From positions 1-21,384 of the forward strand of contig UQVF01000033.1 of NCBI GenBank assembly GCA_900544365.1: DNA of 21,384 bases, written 5' to 3'. Source of the DNA: an uncultured Veillonella sp. Its GTDB lineage: Bacteria > Bacillota > Negativicutes > Veillonellales > Veillonellaceae. The notes beneath the pieces were generated by a model. That model saw nothing but the letters and a program-made list of their open reading frames with translations, did not search any database and was not told where the DNA came from. Shown here in pieces: positions 16,696 to 21,384 of this stretch (within the stretch, counting starts at the first letter, position 1; the number at the start of each line of letters is the position of its first letter). The position numbers were made by a program, and so were the translations under genes.

Positions 16696-17348
16696 TGAGA
16701 TTATGGGATTTATTTTGTCCACCTACATGTATTCATTGTGGTAAAGATGTCTATTCACAAGGTGAATGGTGTGATGAATGTTTACAAGCAGTTATGCATG
16801 AACGCTGTATAATAGGACCAAAATACTCATCCTTAGAATGTATATATATTCTAACAGATTATGTAGGTGGTATTAAAACTATGCTACACGATATAAAATT
16901 TAATGGAAAAAAGGAGCGAGCTCGAGGAGCTGCTCCTTTTTTGCAACGGTTTACGGTTACTTGTTTGGAAAGGAATTATGTACCCACCATCGTTGTGCCA
17001 ATTCCCGTTAGTGAAACAAAGCGGAAACAGCGAGGCTATAATCAGGTAGATATGTTATTTAAAGACTGGGCTATACAACAGGGCTGGCATTGGGTAGATC
17101 TATTGGTGAAATTAGATGGCTCTAAACCGATGTGGACTTTGACGAAAGAAGAACGACGGAAAAATATGAAAGGTCATTTCTTAGTTCGTCCTGCTATGGT
17201 GGATGCTTATGTAGACAAAGACATCAGTATATTAATAGTGGATGATATCTATACAACGGGTGCTACTTTACTAGAAGCAGCGGAGACAATTCATATTGTC
17301 TTGCCTAAGGCAAAGATAAAGGCTCTCACTTTAGCAAGTGGAGCCTAA
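16695..17348 (+). CDS. comF: ComF-family phosphoribosyltransferase-like protein
   Basis: This 217-residue ComF/ComFC/GntX-type protein has an N-terminal zinc finger with CIHC (12-15) and CDEC (26-29), and a C-terminal phosphoribosyltransferase fold with ILIVDDIYTTGATLLEA (179-195). In competent bacteria ComFC is needed for handling incoming single-stranded DNA; the exact reaction is not settled. GGGGGC before the start is a good ribosome binding site, and the ATG overlaps the recD2 stop by one base. Co-transcription with recD2 suggests a DNA-handling role. The last 27 bases contain a hairpin, and the stop faces the convergent HD-GYP gene across 3 bases. Confidence 0.9.
   Translation: MRLWDLFCPPTCIHCGKDVYSQGEWCDECLQAVMHERCIIGPKYSSLECIYILTDYVGGIKTMLHDIKFNGKKERARGAAPFLQRFTVTCLERNYVPTIVVPIPVSETKRKQRGYNQVDMLFKDWAIQQGWHWVDLLVKLDGSKPMWTLTKEERRKNMKGHFLVRPAMVDAYVDKDISILIVDDIYTTGATLLEAAETIHIVLPKAKIKALTLASGA
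17320..17346 (-). terminator. hairpin inside the end of comF, possible terminator for the minus-strand gene
   Basis: AGGCTC + CACTT pair with AAGTG + GAGCCT (one bulged T, loop TAGC). On the plus strand no U-tract follows, so it is unlikely to terminate comF. On the minus strand the hairpin is followed by TTATCTTTG, moderately U-rich, so it could end the HD-GYP transcript inside the comF coding end. Confidence 0.45.
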
Positions 17349-17351
17349 TCA

Positions 17352-17954
17352 TTATCCTAATATTTCTATGAATGCTTTTACTACATCGGGGTCAAACTGT
17401 GTACCCGAGTGTCTGAATAAATCCTGTTTAATTTGACTACGTGGTTGCATTGTCGTATCAGAGGAGGGATCAATGGCGGTCACATAGTAATCAGCAATAC
17501 CGATGATGCGAGCCCCTAATGGAATATTGGCACCTCTTAGGTGTTTCGGAAACCCTGTACCATCCCAACGCTCATGATGGTATTTAATGTAAGGAATGAT
17601 AGGCTGGCAACATGGATAGTTTTCAATCATGCTAGCCCCAAATACAGGGTGTTGTTTGTATTTGGATAATTCCTGACAATTGAAGTAAGGAAACTTCATT
17701 AATATAGTAGTGGGTAAACAAATTAAACCTAAATCGTGTAGACAAGCAGCATGGCGGATTAATTCAATTTCGCCTTTAGGTAATCCCATTTTAGCAGCGA
17801 TGGCTACAGCATAATTTGCAACCTGTACTGAATGCACATATAAAGTTTGGCTTTTCATTTGAATCATTTGTAAGAGTTGTAATGTAACTAGCTCTAAGGT
17901 GCTTTTATCTTGTTCGTAAGCTCCTGATTCTTGAATTAAAGATAACATAAACAT
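17352..17954 (-). CDS. stand-alone HD-GYP-type phosphohydrolase
   Basis: This 200-residue protein is made of little more than an HD-GYP domain, a family whose active members hydrolyse cyclic di-GMP (or other cyclic dinucleotides) with bound metals. All canonical ligands are visible: H41, HD (73-74), H102, HH (126-127) and D155. The DGTGFP segment (131-136) replaces the usual GYP with GFP. The lysine of HDxGK is L77 and the KIGxPD stretch is altered to ICLPT, so activity may be changed. No sensor or membrane segment is present. The open frame extends two codons to a TTG, but AGGAAGGG upstream fits the ATG at 17954. It converges on comF. It is probably a degenerate or specialised HD-GYP enzyme; substrate is unknown. 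Confidence 0.85.
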   Translation of the reverse strand: MFMLSLIQESGAYEQDKSTLELVTLQLLQMIQMKSQTLYVHSVQVANYAVAIAAKMGLPKGEIELIRHAACLHDLGLICLPTTILMKFPYFNCQELSKYKQHPVFGASMIENYPCCQPIIPYIKYHHERWDGTGFPKHLRGANIPLGARIIGIADYYVTAIDPSSDTTMQPRSQIKQDLFRHSGTQFDPDVVKAFIEILG

Positions 17955-17978
17955 GTGCAAACCCTTCCTAACAAATAG

Positions 17979-18014
17979 AAACGGTGCACTTTCTTTTGGA
18001 AGACCACCGTTTTT
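17979..18014 (+). terminator. plus-strand terminator beyond the HD-GYP gene
   Basis: AAACGGTG (17979-17986) pairs with CACCGTTT (18005-18012), and an inner CTTTC/GGAAG stem with a TTTT loop extends it; TTTTT at 18010-18014 follows on the plus strand. No plus-strand gene lies directly upstream, so its likely client is the comF transcript reading antisense through the HD-GYP gene. On the minus strand the same hairpin falls in the HD-GYP 5' leader. Confidence 0.65.
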
Positions 18015-18041
18015 ATATTCTTCGTTTACTTAAGTACACAT

Positions 18042-18047
18042 ATTATA
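18042..18047 (-). promoter_or_regulatory. possible promoter of the HD-GYP gene
   Basis: A perfect TATAAT reads on the minus strand, preceded directly by TTG. No good -35 hexamer is spaced 16-18 bases upstream. It would start transcription near 18035 and give a leader of about 80 nt containing the 17979-18012 hairpin. Confidence 0.4.
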
Positions 18048-18254
18048 CAATAATTTTTTACCCTTGAATATACCCTCTATAGTGGACAAAAATGTACTGA
18101 AAAGTTCTCATCATTACTGTGAAAAGTGAGAATGTGATAGGCATGGGGTGCAGTAAAGTTAATGTATATTTGATGAAAAAAAGCAAGTCTTTTTTAGAAA
18201 AGTATTATATAAAAATGATATAACTAGGGTGAAAAAAATCATCATGGTTCCTAA
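18048..18254. other. intergenic stretch between HD-GYP promoter and ncRNA promoter
   Basis: No supported gene is present. An inverted repeat TTCTCA (18105-18110) / TGAGAA (18127-18132) with a 16-base spacer could be a protein site or weak hairpin. A 26-codon open frame at 18143-18223 lacks a credible ribosome binding site. The stretch otherwise is AT-rich and featureless to the eye. Confidence 0.4.
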
Positions 18255-18283
18255 GTGACAAAAGTTGAAAATACGGATATAAT
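18255..18283 (+). promoter_or_regulatory. sigma-A promoter of the structured ncRNA
   Basis: GTGACA (18255-18260) and TATAAT (18278-18283) are separated by exactly 17 bases, matching the vegetative consensus in 11 of 12 positions. Transcription should begin near 18290, directly at the start of a GC-richer segment with many complementary blocks. Confidence 0.8.
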
Positions 18284-18289
18284 AAAAGT

Positions 18290-18527
18290 ACATAACGGGT
18301 CTGTGGTTGAAAGTCGAGGCCAGTCGCAGGCAAAACGATCCACATAAGCAATGAGAAATTGTGAGCATGGTGCGGCTTAGATGTAAGACCTGCCGACAAA
18401 CTATGTCGAGAGGAGTAGTAGTGGGGAGCACGGCTTATGAGCGAACCTTCCAGCAGGCGAGTGTGGGGGCAAAGACCAGGTCAGCCGTATGAAACACAGC
18501 AGAAATTGTTCTGCTGTGTATTTTTTT
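18290..18527 (+). ncRNA. structured non-coding RNA of about 238 nt, candidate raiA-motif RNA
   Basis: This is an independently transcribed RNA gene with its own promoter (18255-18283), a body much richer in G and C than its flanks, and a strong terminator (18494-18527). No reading frame with a ribosome binding site runs through it. Visible pairings include ACGG/CCGT (18295-18298 with 18485-18488) closing the body, GTCT/AGAC just inside it, TGTGG/CCACA (18302-18306 with 18340-18344), GCC/GGC, CAAT/ATTG, and a perfect CGACA/TGTCG hairpin (18394-18408, loop AACTA). It does not show the signatures of RNase P RNA, tmRNA, SRP RNA or 6S RNA that I know. The raiA-motif RNA of Bacillota usually lies between comFC and raiA, and this RNA lies just past comF, which makes that family the best guess. 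The assignment is positional; the exact 5' end is inferred. Confidence 0.7.
18494..18527 (+). terminator. Rho-independent terminator of the ncRNA
   Basis: An 11-bp perfect stem (ACACAGCAGAA with TTCTGCTGTGT, loop ATTG) is followed by ATTTTTTT. This is a textbook intrinsic terminator and closes the ncRNA before the promoter of the ABC transporter operon, so the RNA is not a leader of that operon under simple termination. Confidence 0.92.
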
Positions 18528-18622
18528 ATGCTTTTTCGGTATAACAGCCTTTGGAATTAGTCTATACGATTTAGTACATGTAATAATGATTAATAAAAAT
18601 ACATAAATTTTGCAAAAATATG

Positions 18623-18651
18623 TTGACTAAATATTCATATAGATGTATAAT
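18623..18651 (+). promoter_or_regulatory. sigma-A promoter of the amino-acid transporter operon
   Basis: TTGACT and TATAAT are separated by 17 bases, with 11 of 12 consensus positions matched. Transcription should start near 18658, leaving a leader of about 40 nt. A 10-bp palindrome TTTTGCAAAA (18608-18617) lies just upstream of the -35 and could be an operator. Confidence 0.85.
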
Positions 18652-18697
18652 CAGTGCATAAAATACAATGTGAGTGATTTAGTAAAGGAGAAACACC

Positions 18698-19510
18698 ATG
18701 AAAACAAATGTAAAAAAACTAATATGTACTGGATTATTAGCATTAGGTGTAGTAGCACTACTAGGAGGATGTGGATCTCAAGAAGGAGAACAAGCACAAA
18801 AAAGTAATATATTAAAAATAGGTACTAATGCAACATTTGTACCATTCGAGTTTAAGCAAGAAGGTTCAGAAGAATTACAAGGTTTTGACATCGATGTAGC
18901 TAAAGAAATTGCAAAACGGACTGGTAAAACTATTGAATTTAAAAATGTTCCCTTTGATGGGATAGTACCAGCCTTAGATAATGGTGAGATTGATTTAGCG
19001 GCATCAGGTATGACTATCACAAAAGCTCGGATGGAAAAAGTTGGTTTTAGTATGCCTTATTATGAATCTGGTATGGCCGTAGTGGTAAAAGAAAATTCTG
19101 CGATTAAAGGGTTAGATGATTTGACAGGCAAAAGGATTGCCGTACAAATGGGGACTACAGGAGCAGATTTAGCAAGCAAAATCAATGGGGCTATGGTAAA
19201 AAACTTTGACCATACTAGCGATGCCTTATTAGAGTTACAAAATGGTGGTGTAGAAGGGGCGTTGATCGATTTACCTGTGGCACAGTATTACGTAGCTAAA
19301 CATGGAGATCAACACTTAACGGTAATCGAATATCCAAATACGAAAGAATACTTTGGTTTAGCTATGAATAAAAAGAATAAGGACCTAGTAGATAGTGTAA
19401 ATAAAGCATTGACAGAGATGAAACAAGATGGTACTTTAAATAAGATTTACCAAACATGGTTTAAAACTGACATGCCGAAGGATATTCCCGTGACATATGA
19501 AGGAAAATAA
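18698..19510 (+). CDS. polar amino-acid ABC transporter, substrate-binding lipoprotein (GlnH-like)
   Basis: This 270-residue solute-binding protein belongs to family 3 (GlnH/HisJ/ArtJ). The signal peptide has a KK n-region, a hydrophobic core and the lipobox LGGC with the lipidated Cys at 25, so the mature protein is membrane-anchored outside the cytoplasmic membrane. The binding fold shows ATFVPFEF, GFDIDVAKEIAKR, FDGIVPAL and ASGMTITKARM, where the Arg should hold the substrate carboxylate, and IDLPVAQYY, whose Asp corresponds to the Asp that binds the amino group. Compared with E. coli GlnH, the Lys and His of the pocket appear to be Gln and Ile. AAAGGAGAAA precedes the start. The ligand is probably a polar amino acid; glutamine is only one option. 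Confidence 0.88.
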   Translation: MKTNVKKLICTGLLALGVVALLGGCGSQEGEQAQKSNILKIGTNATFVPFEFKQEGSEELQGFDIDVAKEIAKRTGKTIEFKNVPFDGIVPALDNGEIDLAASGMTITKARMEKVGFSMPYYESGMAVVVKENSAIKGLDDLTGKRIAVQMGTTGADLASKINGAMVKNFDHTSDALLELQNGGVEGALIDLPVAQYYVAKHGDQHLTVIEYPNTKEYFGLAMNKKNKDLVDSVNKALTEMKQDGTLNKIYQTWFKTDMPKDIPVTYEGK

Positions 19511-19518
19511 TGTACTAT

Positions 19519-19543
19519 ATAAGGAGGCTTTGTGCCTCCTTAT
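19519..19543 (+). terminator. intercistronic hairpin between binding protein and permease genes
   Basis: ATAAGGAGGC pairs perfectly with GCCTCCTTAT across a TTTGT loop, 8 bases after the lipoprotein stop. Only a weak U-rich stretch follows (CTGTGTT), so it is more likely a partial terminator or an mRNA-stabilising 3' end that raises lipoprotein expression over the permease and ATPase. Confidence 0.7.
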
Positions 19544-19574
19544 CTGTGTTAAATGAAAGGATGGATAGGTAACG

Positions 19575-20258
19575 ATGGATTTTAATTGGCAGTTAATTGT
19601 CGACTCTTTACCCCTGTTAATTGGAGGGGCTGGAATTACGATTCAAATTACCCTCATGAGTGTAGGGTTTGGTTTCTTTATTGGTCTTGTAGTGGCGCTG
19701 ATGAACTTATCACGATTTAAAGTGATTCGGTTAATCGCAAAATGTTATGTAGAATTATTCCGTGGTACACCGCTATTAGTACAAATCTTTATGATTTATT
19801 TCGGTGGTCCTAAATTGTTGGGAGCTATCGTTAATGCCAATGGTGCGCCAGAACCAATTGGACCGTATTTAGCAGCTGTATTGGCATGTTCTATTAACTC
19901 TGGTGCCTATGTATCCGAAATTTTCCGTGCCGGCATCCAATCTATTAATAAAGGGCAAATGGAAGCAGGTCGATCTTTAGGATTAACTTGGTTCCAAACG
20001 ATGCGCTATGTAATCATGCCACAAGCTTTCAAAGCGATCATTCCACCATTGGGCAATGAATTTATTGCCATGTTGAAAGATACATCTTTAGTGGCAGTTA
20101 TCGGTTTTGAAGAATTGACACGTCGAGGACAATTAATCATCGCTCGTACCTATGGTTCCTTTGAAATCTGGACAGCTGTAGCGGTGATTTACTTGATTAT
20201 GACATTAACCATTTCCCGACTCGTAGCGTACTTAGAAAGGAAATATAATATCAAATGA
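19575..20258 (+). CDS. polar amino-acid ABC transporter, permease (GlnP/HisM family)
   Basis: This 227-residue inner-membrane permease is of the HisMQ/GlnP type. Hydrophobic segments occur at about 13-44, 66-90, 97-115 and 190-216, giving the usual five or so helices. The EAA loop that docks with the ATPase is EAGRSLGLTWFQTMRYVIMP (130-149). A single permease gene is present, so the transporter is probably a permease homodimer. The start at 19575 has a modest AGG 9 bases upstream. It overlaps the ATPase gene by 4 bases. Confidence 0.92.
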   Translation: MDFNWQLIVDSLPLLIGGAGITIQITLMSVGFGFFIGLVVALMNLSRFKVIRLIAKCYVELFRGTPLLVQIFMIYFGGPKLLGAIVNANGAPEPIGPYLAAVLACSINSGAYVSEIFRAGIQSINKGQMEAGRSLGLTWFQTMRYVIMPQAFKAIIPPLGNEFIAMLKDTSLVAVIGFEELTRRGQLIIARTYGSFEIWTAVAVIYLIMTLTISRLVAYLERKYNIK

Positions 20259-20977
20259 TTCAATTACAGAATGTACATAAATACTTTGGACAATTGCATG
20301 TCTTAAAAGGAGTTTCTACAGAAATCGATGCTGGTGAGGTAGTAGTTATCATTGGACCATCTGGTTCTGGTAAAAGTACAGTATTGCGTTGCATGAACTA
20401 TTTAGAAGAACCCACACAAGGCGACGTAATTGTAGATGGTAAAAACTTAAATGTGAAAGAAAATATCAACAATGTACGTGCTGAAGTGGGCATGGTATTC
20501 CAACGCTTTAATCTATTCCCTCACATGACCGTACTAGATAACATTACCTTAGCACCACAAAAGATTAGAGGATTGTCAAAAGCAGAAGCAGAAACTATTG
20601 CTCATAACCTATTGGGAAAAGTAGGATTATCCGATAAAGCAGAGGCGTATCCAGAACAATTGTCTGGAGGTCAGCAACAGCGTGTAGCCATTGCTCGCGC
20701 TTTAGCAATGAAACCTAAAGTGATGCTCTTTGATGAACCTACATCTGCACTGGACCCAGAAATGGTTAGTGAAGTACTAGATGTTATGAAAGATCTCGCT
20801 AAAGAGGGCATGACAATGGTCATCGTTACGCATGAAATGAGTTTCGCTAAAGAAGTAGCTACTCGAGTATTATTTGTAGATGGTGGCGAAATTTTGGAAG
20901 AAGGAACACCAACAGAAGTGTTTGATACTCCAAAACATGAGAGAACAAAGTCTTTCTTGTCAAAGGTGATTCGATAA
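20255..20977 (+). CDS. polar amino-acid ABC transporter, ATP-binding protein (GlnQ family)
   Basis: This 240-residue cytosolic ATPase subunit powers the importer. Walker A is GPSGSGKST (34-42), the ABC signature LSGGQQQ is at 136-142, Walker B LFDEPTSALD places D160 and E161, and the switch His is in VTHEM. It shows closest family features to GlnQ/ArtP/HisP ATPases. It overlaps the permease by ATGA and has AAAGGAAA in the end of that gene as a ribosome binding site. It closes the operon; the terminator at 21065-21105 follows after 87 bases. Confidence 0.95.
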   Translation: MIQLQNVHKYFGQLHVLKGVSTEIDAGEVVVIIGPSGSGKSTVLRCMNYLEEPTQGDVIVDGKNLNVKENINNVRAEVGMVFQRFNLFPHMTVLDNITLAPQKIRGLSKAEAETIAHNLLGKVGLSDKAEAYPEQLSGGQQQRVAIARALAMKPKVMLFDEPTSALDPEMVSEVLDVMKDLAKEGMTMVIVTHEMSFAKEVATRVLFVDGGEILEEGTPTEVFDTPKHERTKSFLSKVIR

Positions 20978-21064
20978 TTTTAAGTTTATTGTCAAGTTTT
21001 TAAAGTAGTGATTTTAAGCTCTTTCTTTTAATTGTCATTACTCCAAATAGTTAAATACATATAT

Positions 21065-21105
21065 AAATTACCCTATATGGAGTTTTTCATATAGGGTAAT
21101 TTTTT
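21065..21105 (+). terminator. strong terminator of the transporter operon
   Basis: A 15-bp perfect stem (AAATTACCCTATATG with CATATAGGGTAATTT) encloses an 8-base loop and runs into six T residues. The matching A-run on the 5' side means it could also stop minus-strand transcripts. Confidence 0.93.
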
Positions 21106-21384
21106 AGAGGTACTAACTGGTTATATACAATTTCTTATAAAGAGGAGAGATGAATGCCATTGTAGAGATTAATGCTATTAATCTTATGTAAACCATGTAT
21201 TCATCTAGGTTATAATAGGGGAATAAGTGGTGAATAAATTATGCAAAAAGAATAAATATTGTATTTTATCATATTAATTAGTGAGGAATAATAATTATTA
21301 AAATGATGTACAATGGGAATAAATATAACGATTTGTAAAATATTAATATACGTAATCTTGATAATTGCTTGGTCATATAAATTT
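21106..21384. other. AT-rich intergenic end of window
   Basis: No gene is supported. A perfect TATAAT lies at 21211-21216 without a convincing -35, possibly the promoter of a gene beyond the window. A 13-codon frame at 21150-21191 has its GAGGAG too close to the ATG. Nothing else is visible. Confidence 0.45.

Noticed and set aside
18143..18223. Small plus-strand open frame of 26 codons before the ncRNA
   Set aside because: No convincing ribosome binding site or promoter; too short to distinguish from chance in AT-rich DNA.
18159..18431. Minus-strand open frame of 90 codons across the ncRNA
   Set aside because: It crosses the ncRNA promoter and half of its body, has no ribosome binding site and has no protein-like composition; it is a by-product of the structured RNA.
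18290..18527. ncRNA as RNase P RNA, tmRNA, SRP RNA, 6S RNA, a group II intron end or a cobalamin riboswitch
   Set aside because: The conserved cores of these RNAs are not found; a terminator followed by an independent promoter argues against a cis-acting leader of the transporter operon.
18605..18620. CodY box upstream of the transporter promoter
   Set aside because: Only about 11 of 15 positions fit and the mismatches fall in the centre, which is not meaningful in such AT-rich sequence.
21150..21191. 13-codon frame behind GAGGAG
   Set aside because: The Shine-Dalgarno-like sequence is only 2 bases from the ATG and the peptide is trivial.
1..21384. CRISPR arrays, insertion sequences, tRNA or rRNA genes, phage genes
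   Set aside because: No regularly spaced repeats, transposase or integrase frames, or tRNA/rRNA-like sequences were seen anywhere in the window.

Overview
The window most likely comes from a low-GC diderm Firmicute of the class Negativicutes, with Veillonella or a close relative the best guess. The housekeeping genes have Firmicute sequence and order (rimP-nusA-ylxR-ylxQ-infB-rbfA-nrnA-truB-ribF, recD2-comF, RNase-P-type Gram-positive ribosome binding sites). Yet the window opens with two family GT9 lipopolysaccharide heptosyltransferases, which only make sense in a cell with an LPS outer membrane. The genus is an inference from gene content and base composition, not from a database match.

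Layout. Bases 1-354 are AT-rich and hold the promoter of the first operon. Positions 355-5518 carry waaC-like and waaF-like heptosyltransferases, a DEDDh exonuclease with a C-terminal zinc-binding tail, an M18 aminopeptidase, an unrecognised 126-residue protein and an ArsC/Spx-fold protein. Positions 5539-12633 form the classical transcription/translation operon: an extended -10 promoter, a strong leader hairpin, rimP, nusA, ylxR, ylxQ, infB, rbfA, nrnA and truB, then a terminator-like hairpin. A new promoter near 12770 drives ribF, a chorismate mutase-shikimate kinase fusion, recD2 and comF, mostly with overlapping or near-touching ends.

A solo HD-GYP-type gene (17352-17954, minus strand) converges on comF with a 3-base gap. 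It lies between comF and a plus-strand terminator at 17979-18014. Next comes an independently transcribed structured RNA of about 238 nt (roughly 18290-18527), with its own sigma-A promoter and an excellent terminator. Its place just beyond comF matches the known position of the raiA-motif RNA (usually between comFC and raiA), but the raiA gene is not here. This RNA is the most interesting item in the window. The window closes with a polar amino-acid ABC importer (lipoprotein, permease, ATPase) under a near-consensus promoter, with a hairpin between the first two genes and a strong terminator at the end. No gene is visible in the last ~280 bases.

How the genes work together. The first operon mixes envelope (LPS inner core) and peptide or nucleic-acid turnover functions. 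The second couples ribosome maturation (RimP, RbfA), transcription elongation (NusA), initiation (IF2), small-RNA degradation (NrnA) and tRNA modification (TruB). The third combines flavin cofactor synthesis, aromatic amino-acid synthesis, DNA repair helicase and a competence-type phosphoribosyltransferase. The last imports a polar amino acid, probably glutamine-like.
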